Source of the DNA: JBDIAR01 sp039812545
GTDB taxonomy: Bacteria; Actinomycetota; Actinomycetes; Actinomycetales; Dermatophilaceae
DNA length: 23,542 bases
Direction of reading: 5' to 3'
NCBI GenBank assembly: GCA_039812545.1
Contig: JBDIAR010000026.1
Span: 1-23,542, forward strand
Both the position numbers and the translations under genes were made by a program. Below, in pieces: positions 1 through 6,492 of the stretch. How positions within the stretch are numbered: position 1 is the first letter of the stretch; every line of letters starts with the position of its first letter. The notes beneath the pieces are model-generated. The model had not been told where the DNA came from. It saw only the letters and a program-made list of their open reading frames with translations, and did not search any database.

Positions 1-1
1 C

Positions 2-7
2 TAGCGT
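2..7 (+). promoter_or_regulatory. -10-like TAGCGT, leaderless start
   Basis: TAGCGT fits the actinobacterial TANNNT -10 consensus and ends 6 nt before the ATG at 14, the same geometry as at several other genes in this window. The -35 region lies outside the window. Confidence 0.5.
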
Positions 8-13
8 GAACGG

Positions 14-754
14 ATGAGTTCCAGGAGGGACCGAAGCCTGATGCGCCGGCCCGTTCTCTTGATCGCCCTCGGTGTCGTTCTCTCGTTGGTGAGCTCAGGA
101 TGCATCGGACCGGGCACCGAGCCGATGCTGACACGATCCGTCACGACCACGGGCGGCGAGCCCAGCGTGGACACCGCGGCCACGGGACCGTGCCCGAAGC
201 AGGTCGAAGGGGCAACGGGAAGGATTCCTCAGCCGGCCGTTCTCTGGCCCGGATCGCCGGGCTTCGAACGGGGAGTCGTGACGATCACCGCCGACCCCGC
301 TCACCCGGATTGTTCGGCTCTCGTGGCCCCGGTGACGTGCGATCAGGGTTTCCCGTGGGTGACGGGGGCTTCGCCGGATGCTCTGTTCGTCGCCAGCGGC
401 GCGGTGCGGCTCGTCCGCGGACAGGCCTCCGGGATCTTGCCGGCCGAGGCGGGCGACGTCGTGGAGTTCCACCAGTTGGGGTACGAGGTGTACGACTTCA
501 CCGGACAGTTGCTCGGCACCTCGTGGCTGGTGAACGGCATACGAAGCTGCGAGCACCAAGACGTCCTGGCCGGCACCTCGGTGGGCGCGTTCGAGAGCCC
601 CGCCGCGGACAAGGTCGGAACGAAGGTCCTCAATGGCGTCGTGATGACGGACACCCGGGTGATCCGGCTGACGTTCGACGGAGCGCCGTGGAGCGCGAAG
701 GAGCGCGACCGGGTGGCGGCTCTGGCGATCCCCAGGCTCCGTGACCTGGAGTGA
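14..754 (+). CDS. Secreted lipoprotein of unknown function
   Basis: Predicted 246-residue exported lipoprotein. An Arg-rich n-region (residues 1-13) is followed by a hydrophobic stretch LLIALGVVLSLV and a lipobox ending VSSGC, so Cys30 would be lipidated after signal peptidase II cleavage. After it comes a Thr/Gly-rich linker and a mature part with four more Cys (in GPCPKQ, PDCSA, VTCDQ, RSCEH), which could form disulphides outside the cell. I recognise no domain. The start at 14 is chosen because TAGCGT at 2-7 is a -10-like element six bases upstream, fitting a leaderless mRNA. An internal ATG at 41, preceded by AGGAGG at 22-27, also gives an intact signal peptide (237 residues), so the start is uncertain. 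The stop lies inside a 14-bp direct repeat. The next gene is 282 bp away and is probably not cotranscribed. Confidence 0.75.
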   Translation: MSSRRDRSLMRRPVLLIALGVVLSLVSSGCIGPGTEPMLTRSVTTTGGEPSVDTAATGPCPKQVEGATGRIPQPAVLWPGSPGFERGVVTITADPAHPDCSALVAPVTCDQGFPWVTGASPDALFVASGAVRLVRGQASGILPAEAGDVVEFHQLGYEVYDFTGQLLGTSWLVNGIRSCEHQDVLAGTSVGAFESPAADKVGTKVLNGVVMTDTRVIRLTFDGAPWSAKERDRVAALAIPRLRDLE

Positions 755-776
755 CCGCGGCGGACCTGGAGTGACC
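743..776 (+). repeat. 14-bp direct repeat spanning a stop codon
   Basis: GACCTGGAGTGACC occurs at 743-756 and again at 763-776, 20 bp apart. The first copy contains the stop codon of the lipoprotein gene. GTGAC recurs at 741, 751, 771, 788, 811 and 822, so the stretch 741-827 looks like a decayed local duplication. It does not match a regulator site I can name. Confidence 0.6.
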
Positions 777-867
777 CGGGACTTCGCGTGACCGCGGAAA
801 TGGGGTGAACGTGACTTCGGGGTGACTCGGTGCGCTGCGTCGCCGTCGCGCGAGGAGCCCGATTACA

Positions 868-942
868 AAATCGCCCGATCGGGCGAAATTGCATACGGCA
901 GAGGGATTCCGGTCCCGGAAATCGCCCGATCGGGCGAAATTG
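868..942. repeat. Two identical 24-bp repeats, each with a 16-bp palindrome
   Basis: Positions 868-891 and 919-942 are identical over 24 bp. Each contains the perfect palindrome TCGCCCGATCGGGCGA flanked by A-rich (left) and AATTG (right) sequence. The copies are 51 bp apart, close to five helical turns. A related shorter palindrome with the same CCGATCGG core lies at 1005-1018. All three sit in the 282-bp gene-free spacer upstream of the hydrolase gene at 1037. The arrangement looks like a multi-site operator for a dimeric repressor. A hairpin role is possible, but no T-run follows either copy. Confidence 0.75.
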
Positions 943-1004
943 TAGTCCGAAGCGGGTGGGGCGCCCGACCGGAACGGAGCGAGCTGCGCGGCTGGGACAG
1001 CGGG

Positions 1005-1018
1005 TGCCGATCGGGCAC
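1005..1018. promoter_or_regulatory. Third CCGATCGG dyad, overlapping the -35 region
   Basis: TGCCGATCGGGCA-like dyad (core CCGATCGG at 1007-1014) centred about 15 bp upstream of the -10-like element at 1025. It shares its core with the two palindromes at 868-942. A protein bound here would cover the -35 position of the 1037 gene, as a repressor would. This is inferred from placement only. Confidence 0.4.
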
Positions 1019-1024
1019 AGTCGC

Positions 1025-1030
1025 TAGGCT
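1025..1030 (+). promoter_or_regulatory. -10-like TAGGCT, leaderless start
   Basis: TAGGCT lies 6 nt before the ATG at 1037, so transcription would begin at or next to the start codon. No convincing -35 hexamer is visible at the usual distance. No Shine-Dalgarno sequence precedes the ATG. Confidence 0.55.
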
Positions 1031-1036
1031 CCGGCC

Positions 1037-1687
1037 ATGCTGATCACCCATCTCGGCCACGCCTGCCTCCTGATCGAGACCGCCGGCACACGGATCCTCA
1101 TCGATCCGGGGAACTTCTCCGACTTTGAGGCCGCCGCCCACGAACTCGACGCCGTGATCGTCACCCACCAGCACGCCGACCACCTGGATCGGCCGCGGTT
1201 CGACGCGATCCTGGCCGCCAACCCCGAGGCCGCCTACTTCGCCGACCCCCAGTCGGCCGCGATGATCGACCAGGTCTGTCCCCAGGTCCAGGTCCTGCGA
1301 CCGGGGACCTTCGCCGTCGGCCCTGTGACGCTGACCGCCGTCGGGGACAAGCACGCGTTCAACCACGACTGGGCGCCGGTCGTCGACAACTCGGGCGTCG
1401 TCCTGCGCGCGGAGGGCGAACCCACGCTGTTCCATCCCGGCGACGCCTACGACGCCGACCCGGGTCCGGTCGACATCCTGGCCTGCCCGATCAACGCCCC
1501 GTGGACCGCGGTGCGCGACACGATCGCCTTCGTCCGCCGGATCGGACCGAGCCGGTTCGTCCCGATTCACGACGCCCTGCTCAGCGAGGCCGGGCGCGCG
1601 ATGTACATCGGGCACGTCGCGAACTTCGGTGGCGATGGCATACAGGCCGCTGACCTGGCGGGTCGGGGGCCGACGAACATCGGCTGA
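1037..1687 (+). CDS. Metallo-beta-lactamase-fold hydrolase (UlaG-like)
   Basis: A 216-residue protein of the metallo-beta-lactamase superfamily. The family motif HxHxDH is seen as THQHADH (His44, His46, Asp48, His49). It follows a typical beta-strand opening, LITHLGHACLLIE, and ILIDPG. Later metal- or substrate-site candidates are NHDW, FHPGDAY and the C-terminal PIHDALLS. The small single-domain size and the LGHAC...DPG opening resemble the UlaG/UPF0173 branch (beta-lactamase_3), which contains lactonases and phosphodiesterases. The substrate cannot be told. It is probably a cytoplasmic, Zn- or Mn-dependent enzyme, as there is no signal peptide. The gene appears leaderless, and its upstream region carries three related palindromes, suggesting a dedicated regulator. 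The next gene starts 100 bp downstream with its own promoter-like element. Confidence 0.85.
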   Translation: MLITHLGHACLLIETAGTRILIDPGNFSDFEAAAHELDAVIVTHQHADHLDRPRFDAILAANPEAAYFADPQSAAMIDQVCPQVQVLRPGTFAVGPVTLTAVGDKHAFNHDWAPVVDNSGVVLRAEGEPTLFHPGDAYDADPGPVDILACPINAPWTAVRDTIAFVRRIGPSRFVPIHDALLSEAGRAMYIGHVANFGGDGIQAADLAGRGPTNIG

Positions 1688-1774
1688 CCGACCCTCGATC
1701 CCGGGCTTCGCGCACCGACTTTCGATACGCCCGAATCGACTTCCGGTCGATGCGGGGCTGTCCTCCCCGATTGA

Positions 1775-1780
1775 TAGCGT
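1775..1780 (+). promoter_or_regulatory. -10-like TAGCGT, leaderless start
   Basis: TAGCGT ends 7 nt before the ATG at 1788. It supports that ATG over upstream in-frame starts that run back into the hydrolase gene. Confidence 0.55.
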
Positions 1781-1787
1781 GGCCGTC

Positions 1788-2657
1788 ATGGACGTCTCGG
1801 GGCACCTCGATCCCACCCCTCCCTCCGGCGCGCCGGTCACCGGCATACCGGCACCCGCTCCCAGCCCAACCCCAACCGCCCCCGGCGCACCGAGCGAGCG
1901 GCCCGGGCCGCCGGCGATCGCGATGCGCGGGCTCGGCAAACGGTTCGGCGACAAGATCGCGGTCGCCGGCATCGATCTGGACGTCCCGGCCGGCTCGTTC
2001 TTCGGCCTGGTCGGGCCGAACGGCGCCGGCAAGACCACCACGCTGTCGATGTGCACCGGGCTGTTGCGCCCCGATGCCGGCGCGGTCAGCGTCCTCGGCC
2101 ACGACGTGTGGAGCGACACCCTCGCCGCTAAACGCCTCATCGGAGTGCTGCCCGACGGCTTGCGTGTCTTCGATCGCCTGAGCGGTCTGCAACTCATCGT
2201 GTATGCCGGTCTGCTGCGCGGTATGCCGCGCGAGGTCGTCGTCGCCCGGGCCGGCGAGTTGCTCGAGGCGCTGGGCCTGACGGCCGACAAGGACCAGCTG
2301 GTCACCGACTACTCCGCCGGCATGACCAAGAAGATCACCCTGGCCTGCGCCCTCGTCCACGCCCCCCGACTGCTCGTCCTGGACGAACCTTTCGAGGCGG
2401 TCGACCCGGTCTCGGCCACCACGATCCGCAAGATCCTCCAGGGCTACGTCGACTCCGGAGGCACCGTCGTCCTGTCCAGCCACGTCATGGATCTCGTGCA
2501 GCGGCTGTGCAGCCATGTCGCCGTCATCTCCGGTGGCCGAGTGATTGCCGACGGCACCGTCGACGAGGTCCGCGACGGCACGAGCCTGGAGGAGCGATTC
2601 GTCGACCTGGTCGGCGGCCGGACCGACGTGGAGGGCCTGTCGTGGTTGCGGACCTGA
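1788..2657 (+). CDS. ABC exporter ATPase subunit
   Basis: A 289-residue nucleotide-binding subunit of an ABC-2-type (export) transporter, pairing with the membrane protein that overlaps its end. Residues 1-45 form an unusual Pro/Ala/Thr-rich, probably disordered extension. The ABC domain then shows Walker A GPNGAGKTT (about residues 76-84), a variant signature YSAGMTKK in place of LSGGQ, Walker B LLVLDEPFEAVDP and the switch His in VLSSHVMD. The YSAGM-type signature is common in the CcmA/DrrA-like exporter group. The start at 1788 is chosen from the -10-like TAGCGT seven bases upstream. The frame is open further upstream, but that part is antisense-like Arg/Pro-rich sequence overlapping the preceding gene. 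The substrate is unknown. Confidence 0.9.
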   Translation: MDVSGHLDPTPPSGAPVTGIPAPAPSPTPTAPGAPSERPGPPAIAMRGLGKRFGDKIAVAGIDLDVPAGSFFGLVGPNGAGKTTTLSMCTGLLRPDAGAVSVLGHDVWSDTLAAKRLIGVLPDGLRVFDRLSGLQLIVYAGLLRGMPREVVVARAGELLEALGLTADKDQLVTDYSAGMTKKITLACALVHAPRLLVLDEPFEAVDPVSATTIRKILQGYVDSGGTVVLSSHVMDLVQRLCSHVAVISGGRVIADGTVDEVRDGTSLEERFVDLVGGRTDVEGLSWLRT

Positions 2658-4228
2658 TCCGGCTCAAGTGGCAGTTGCTGCGCAACAGTGTCAAACGCAG
2701 CCCCTGGCAGATCGTCGGGCTGGTCATCGGTCTGCTCTACGGCCTGTTCATCGTCGGCACCGCCGTCGCCGGGCTGATCGCGCTGCGGGCCTGGTCGGAC
2801 GTCGAGGCACTGCGGACCGGCTACGTCCTGGCCGGAGCGCTCCTGGTGCTCGGCTGGGTCCTCCTACCCCTGCTCGCCTTTGGCAACGACCCGACGCTGG
2901 ACCCGGCCAGGTTCGCGACCTTCGCGATCCCCACCCGACCCTTCGTCATCGGGATGACGCTCGCCGCGCTCGTCGGTATTCCGGGCGTGGCCAGCGCGCT
3001 GGTGATGGCGGCGACCGTCGTCACCTGGTCCAGGTCCGTCCCGGCGGCGGCGGTCGGCCTGATCGCCGCGCCGATCGCCCTGTTCACCATGGTGGTCGCC
3101 GGCCGGCTGGCGAGCACCGCCTTGGCCCGGGTCATGCAGTCCCGGCGGGGTCGCGACCTGACCGTCTTCGTCACCCTGATCCTGGCCATCGGGTTCGGCC
3201 CGATCATCAGCGTGCTCACGTCGGGGTCGTTCGCGCTCGGTCTGGCCCGCCTGCGCACCGTCGCCGACGTGGTCGCCTGGACCCCGTTGGGCTGGGCGTT
3301 CGCCGCGCCGGCCGACGCCGCAGGCGGTGCGCTCGGGATCGCCCTTGTACGGCTCGTCCTCGCCGTCGCGTTCCTGGCCGGCCTGCTCGTGCTGTGGGGA
3401 AGGGCCCTGCGCGCGGCCACCGAGAACCCGTTCGCGACGGTCACCGAACGCACCACCGTGCGCGGTGACGGCCTCGGCTGGTTCGGCCGGCTGCCGGCCA
3501 CGCCGACCGGGGCGATCGCGGCCCGCATGCTGACCTACTGGCGACGCGATCCCCGGTTCGTCTCCGGGGCGCTGCTCACCCCGTTCATCCCGCTGTTCCT
3601 GCTCATCCCCTACTTCACGACGGGGCGGCGCGATCCCACGATGCTGCTGGCCATGGCCCCGTTCGGCTGCTTCCTGCTCGGCTGGTCCGAACACAACAAC
3701 GTGGCATACGACTCCACGGCCTTCTGGTCCGAGGTGGCCGCCGGCGTCTCCGGTGTGGCCGACCGGCTCGGCCGGCTCGTCCCCAGCCTGGTCCTGTTCG
3801 TCCCGATGGCCGTCGGCTACTCGCTGCTGTCGGCGTCGATGACCGGTCGTTGGGCGCTCCTGCCTGGGCTGATCGGTTTGTCCTTCGGGATCGGCGGGGC
3901 GGGCTACGGGATGAGCATGGTGATGTCGGCGGTCAAGCCCTATCCGGTCCCGTCTCCGGGGGACAGTCCCTTCGCCACTCCGACCGGTGCGGTCGGTATC
4001 ACCTTCGCCGTCCAGTCCATCGGGTCGGCCATCATGCTCGCGCTCGCGTCGCCGCTTATCGTCCTGGCGGTCCTGTCCCTCATGGGGCAGGACTGGGCGA
4101 TCTGGGCGCTGCTCGGACTCGGGCTCGTTCTCGGGCCGGTCTACTTCCTCGTCGGCCTGCGCATCGGTGCCGCCCGATTCGACTCCCGGGCACCGGAACT
4201 CCTGGCCACCCTCAACGTGGCCCGATAA
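2642..4228 (+). CDS. ABC exporter permease
   Basis: A large integral membrane protein (about 528 residues) with roughly twelve hydrophobic segments, for example IVGLVIGLLYGLFIVGTAVA near the N-terminus, FIPLFLLIPYF in the middle and ALLGLGLVLGPVYFLVGL near the C-terminus. It overlaps the ATPase gene by 16 bp. A GTG start at 2642 is chosen because GGAGGG (2630-2635) lies six bases upstream inside the ATPase gene, so the two are translationally coupled and most likely form one transporter. I recognise no substrate-specific motif. The start MVADLIRLKWQLLRNSVKRS resembles actinobacterial ABC-2-like permeases of unassigned cargo. The gene ends 27 bp before the convergent map gene. Confidence 0.85.
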   Translation: MVADLIRLKWQLLRNSVKRSPWQIVGLVIGLLYGLFIVGTAVAGLIALRAWSDVEALRTGYVLAGALLVLGWVLLPLLAFGNDPTLDPARFATFAIPTRPFVIGMTLAALVGIPGVASALVMAATVVTWSRSVPAAAVGLIAAPIALFTMVVAGRLASTALARVMQSRRGRDLTVFVTLILAIGFGPIISVLTSGSFALGLARLRTVADVVAWTPLGWAFAAPADAAGGALGIALVRLVLAVAFLAGLLVLWGRALRAATENPFATVTERTTVRGDGLGWFGRLPATPTGAIAARMLTYWRRDPRFVSGALLTPFIPLFLLIPYFTTGRRDPTMLLAMAPFGCFLLGWSEHNNVAYDSTAFWSEVAAGVSGVADRLGRLVPSLVLFVPMAVGYSLLSASMTGRWALLPGLIGLSFGIGGAGYGMSMVMSAVKPYPVPSPGDSPFATPTGAVGITFAVQSIGSAIMLALASPLIVLAVLSLMGQDWAIWALLGLGLVLGPVYFLVGLRIGAARFDSRAPELLATLNVAR

Positions 4229-4234
4229 GCCCGA

Positions 4235-4249
4235 GCCCGACGATCGGGC
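4235..4249. terminator. Short hairpin between convergent genes
   Basis: GCCCGA-CGA-TCGGGC forms a six-pair stem with a three-base loop, in the 27-bp gap between the permease stop and the map stop. It could serve both directions. There is no T-run, as is common in high-G+C actinobacteria. Confidence 0.45.
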
Positions 4250-4255
4250 CCGAAC

Positions 4256-5128
4256 TCAGACCACGGTGAGGATCTCGGGGCCGTGGTCGGTGATCAGGAT
4301 GGTGTGTTCGAACTGCGCCGACCGTCGGCGGTCCCGCGTGACCACCGTCCACCCGTCGTCCCACAGATCCCACTCATGACCGCCGAGGGCGAGCATGGGT
4401 TCGACCGTGAACGTCATGCCGGGCTCGATGACCGTCGCGTAGCCCGGTGCCGCGTCGTAGTGCGGGATCACCAGACCGGAATGGAATGCGCTGCCGATGC
4501 CGTGGCCGGTGTAGTCCCGGATCACGCCGTAGCCGAATCGCCGGGCGTACGACTCGATGACCCGCCCGATCACGTTGATCTCCCGACCCGCCACCGCGGC
4601 GCGGATGCCGCGCATCATCGCCTGCTCGGTGCGCTCGATCAGCAGCCGGGACTCCTCGTCGACCCGCCCGACCGGGTAGGTCGCGTCGGTGTCGCCGTGC
4701 ACCCCGTGGATGTATGCCGTCACGTCGATGTTGACGATGTCTCCCTCGCGCAACGGGCGCAGGTCCGGGATGCCGTGGCAGATCACCTCGTTGACGCTGG
4801 TGCAGATCGACTTGGGGAAGCCCCGATAGCCCAGCGTCGAGGGGTACGCCCCGTGGTCGAGCATGAAGTCGTGCGCCACCCGGTCCAATTCGTCGGTTGT
4901 GACCCCGGGTGCGATGGCCGCGGCGGCCGCGGCCATCGCACCGGCGGCGACCCGCCCGGCGATCCGCATCTTCTCGATGGTCTCGGGATCCTTGACCTCA
5001 CTGCCGGAGAAGCGTTCGGGACCGGGACGCCCGACATACTCCGGTCGGATGATCGAGGCGGGCACGTCCCGGCGCGACGTGACGCGATGCGCAGTCACGG
5101 GGGAGGCGGTGGTGGGGGCCGCAGGCAT
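4256..5128 (-). CDS. map: Methionine aminopeptidase, type I
   Basis: Cytosolic metalloprotease that removes the initiator Met from nascent proteins. The 290-residue protein has a roughly 45-residue N-terminal extension with RPEYVGRPGPERFSGSEVKD, as in actinobacterial MapB-type enzymes. The pita-bread fold follows. Metal ligands are visible as Asp in VNIDVTA, Asp in HGDTDATY, His in TGHGIGS, Glu in FTVEPM and Glu in QFEHT. The substrate His is in NEVICHGIP. The start at 5128 (MPAAPTT) is chosen over the upstream in-frame ATG because TACACT (5141 to 5136 on the minus strand) lies seven bases before it, fitting a leaderless mRNA. The gene is divergent from the 68-residue gene. The family assignment is firm. 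Confidence 0.95.
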   Translation of the reverse strand: MPAAPTTASPVTAHRVTSRRDVPASIIRPEYVGRPGPERFSGSEVKDPETIEKMRIAGRVAAGAMAAAAAAIAPGVTTDELDRVAHDFMLDHGAYPSTLGYRGFPKSICTSVNEVICHGIPDLRPLREGDIVNIDVTAYIHGVHGDTDATYPVGRVDEESRLLIERTEQAMMRGIRAAVAGREINVIGRVIESYARRFGYGVIRDYTGHGIGSAFHSGLVIPHYDAAPGYATVIEPGMTFTVEPMLALGGHEWDLWDDGWTVVTRDRRRSAQFEHTILITDHGPEILTVV

Positions 5129-5135
5129 AGGCTTC

Positions 5136-5145
5136 AGTGTAGGTT
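5136..5145. promoter_or_regulatory. Overlapping divergent -10 elements
   Basis: The ten bases AGTGTAGGTT hold TACACT on the minus strand (for map, 7 nt before its ATG) and TAGGTT on the plus strand (5140-5145, about 50 nt upstream of the small gene at 5191). The two elements share 2 bp, so RNA polymerase could open only one at a time. The plus-strand element is less certain. Confidence 0.4.
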
Positions 5146-5190
5146 GCGCCCCAGCCGAGACACCCGCACAGACCCCCACTGGAGGACGAC

Positions 5191-5397
5191 GTGGTCTACT
5201 GGTTCAACACCCGCACGCGCCAGGTCGAGTCCGACGAGGACCGCTCCCGCGACGACGAGGTCATGGGCCCGTACGCGACTCGCGACGAAGCCGAGCACGC
5301 CTTCGAGATCGCCCGTCGCAAGACCGAGGAGTGGGACGCGCGCGAGCAGGCCTGGGATGAAGATGGCCTGCGCTCGCCCGGGGATACCCAGGACTGA
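5191..5397 (+). CDS. Conserved small protein, 68 residues
   Basis: A 68-residue acidic soluble protein beginning MVYWFNTRTRQVESDEDRS. A GPYATRDEAEHAFEIARRKTEEWD-type segment (quoted by its ends: GPYATRDEAE and ARRKTEEWD) resembles the beta-alpha part of SPOR-like or other small actinobacterial proteins, in which an aromatic N-terminal strand and a GPY(A/S)(T/S)xxEA motif recur. The function is unknown to me. The GTG start is well supported by GGAGG at 5181-5185, five bases upstream. This is one of the few first genes here with a clear Shine-Dalgarno sequence. It lies between the divergent map gene and the convergent panB gene and is not part of a longer operon. Confidence 0.75.
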   Translation: MVYWFNTRTRQVESDEDRSRDDEVMGPYATRDEAEHAFEIARRKTEEWDAREQAWDEDGLRSPGDTQD

Positions 5398-5403
5398 CCT
5401 TCC

Positions 5404-5418
5404 GGGACGCGTCGTCCC
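5404..5418. terminator. Hairpin between convergent genes
   Basis: GGGACG-CGT-CGTCCC is a perfect six-pair stem just after the stop of the small gene and 40 bp from the panB stop. It is a likely bidirectional terminator without a T-run. Confidence 0.5.
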
Positions 5419-5457
5419 CCAAACAGGCCGACCGAGGGTCCCACCGACGACCGGACG

Positions 5458-6378
5458 TTACAGGTCGAAGGAGTGCGCGACGTCCGGGAAGGTGCCGTCG
5501 GCGACCTCCTGGGCGTACTCCTTGGCCGCCTCGAGCAGCACACCGCGCAGGTCGGCATACGCCTTGACGAACTTGTTCGTCCGCCCGCCGCGCAGGCCCG
5601 CGAAGTCCTGCCAGACGAGCACCTGGGCGTCACAGTGCGGCCCGGCGCCGATCCCGATCGTGGGGATGGTGAGTTCCTCGGTGATCCGCTGGGCGACGGC
5701 CATCGGCACCATCTCCAACACGACGGCATACGCGCCGGCCCGTTCGATGGCGATCGCATCGGCCAAGACCTCGTCGGCCTCCTCGCCGCGGCCCTGGATG
5801 CGATAGCCGCCCAGGGCGTGTTCGCTCTGCGGGGTGAACCCCACGTGACCCATGACCGGGATGCCGCGGGCGGCCAGGAACTCCACCTGCGGGGCCATCT
5901 CGCGCCCGCCCTCGAGCTTGACGGTGTGCGCCAGCCCCTCCTTCATGAAGCGCACCGCGGTGTGGTACGCCTGCTCCGGGCTGACCTGGTACGACCCGAA
6001 GGGCAGGTCGGCCACCACAAGCGCCTTCTTCACCGAGCGGGTCACCGCCCGCACCAGCGGGATGAGTTGGTCGACGGTCACCGGGACCGTCGTCGGCAGA
6101 CCGTAGACGTTGTTGCCCGCCGAGTCGCCGACCAGCAGGACCGGTATGCCCGCCTCGTCGAAGATCTGCGCCGAGTACATGTCGTATGCCGTCAGCATCG
6201 CCCACTTCTCGCCGGCCGCCTTCTTGGCGTGCAGGTGCGGGATGCGGACCTGTTTGGTCGGTGGCCCGGAGGACTGGCGGGGGCCCGAGCCGTACGGGTT
6301 GGCCTCCTCCGATCCGGACCGGCCCGTCTTCGATGAAGCCTGGTGGTCGGCCGTGGCGGACCTCGACTGCTCAGTCAT
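5458..6378 (-). CDS. panB: 3-methyl-2-oxobutanoate hydroxymethyltransferase
   Basis: First enzyme of pantothenate (coenzyme A) synthesis. It transfers a hydroxymethyl group from methylenetetrahydrofolate to 2-oxoisovalerate, giving ketopantoate. The 306-residue protein has a Ser/Gly-rich N-terminal tail of about 45 residues. The TIM-barrel core then starts at KQVRIPHLHAKKAAGEKWAM, with the family motifs MLTAYDMYSAQIFDEAGI, LLVGDSAGNNVYG (metal-binding Asp/Ser region), GHVGFTPQS and PTIGIGAGPHCDAQVLV. The start at 6378 (MTEQSRS) is chosen because TACGAT (6390 to 6385 on the minus strand) lies six bases before it. The frame is open far upstream, but that part is antisense to glnA. The gene is divergent from glnA across 114 bp. 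No other pan gene is in the window. Confidence 0.95.
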   Translation of the reverse strand: MTEQSRSATADHQASSKTGRSGSEEANPYGSGPRQSSGPPTKQVRIPHLHAKKAAGEKWAMLTAYDMYSAQIFDEAGIPVLLVGDSAGNNVYGLPTTVPVTVDQLIPLVRAVTRSVKKALVVADLPFGSYQVSPEQAYHTAVRFMKEGLAHTVKLEGGREMAPQVEFLAARGIPVMGHVGFTPQSEHALGGYRIQGRGEEADEVLADAIAIERAGAYAVVLEMVPMAVAQRITEELTIPTIGIGAGPHCDAQVLVWQDFAGLRGGRTNKFVKAYADLRGVLLEAAKEYAQEVADGTFPDVAHSFDL

Positions 6379-6384
6379 GGGCTC

Positions 6385-6390
6385 ATCGTA
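6385..6390 (-). promoter_or_regulatory. -10-like TACGAT for panB
   Basis: On the minus strand TACGAT ends six bases before the panB ATG, giving a leaderless transcript. No clear -35 element is seen. Confidence 0.5.
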
Positions 6391-6402
6391 GGCGGCGCCG
6401 GA

Positions 6403-6437
6403 CCCCCGGCATACGGAACGCACCCCCCGGCATACGG
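6403..6437 (+). repeat. Two 14-bp direct repeats, 21 bp apart
   Basis: CCCCCGGCATACGG occurs at 6403-6416 and 6424-6437 in the panB/glnA divergent spacer. A 21-bp period places both on the same face of the helix. Each copy contains the GGCATAC heptamer that is abundant across the window. Confidence 0.65.
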
Positions 6438-6454
6438 GCGGGCGACGGGGCGGC

Positions 6455-6470
6455 GTAACGCGCCGGAAAC
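6455..6470 (+). promoter_or_regulatory. GlnR-like binding site upstream of glnA
   Basis: GTAAC (6455-6459), six bases, then GAAAC (6466-6470) matches the GlnR consensus gTnAc-n6-GaAAc described for Streptomyces. It is a single pair, without the second a/b repeat of strong sites. Its centre is about 30 bp upstream of the glnA start codon. If the mRNA is leaderless, bound GlnR would overlap the -35 region. Whether this activates or represses cannot be read from the sequence. Confidence 0.6.
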
Positions 6471-6486
6471 CTGCCTGCGGCAGGAT
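6470..6486 (+). promoter_or_regulatory. Inverted repeat and -10-like element before glnA
   Basis: CCTGCC-TGC-GGCAGG (6470-6484) forms a six-pair dyad directly after the GlnR-like site. It overlaps CAGGAT (6481-6486), an imperfect TANNNT element six bases before the ATG at 6493. This could be a promoter with an operator over it. The -10 match is weak in its first base. Confidence 0.35.
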
Positions 6487-6492
6487 GAGTCC

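Noticed and set aside
777..827. GGGACTTC and GGGTGAAC/GGGTGACT as DosR or PHO boxes
   Set aside because: The first lacks the second half of the DosR palindrome. The second pair is 17 bp apart, not the 11 bp of PhoP direct repeats.
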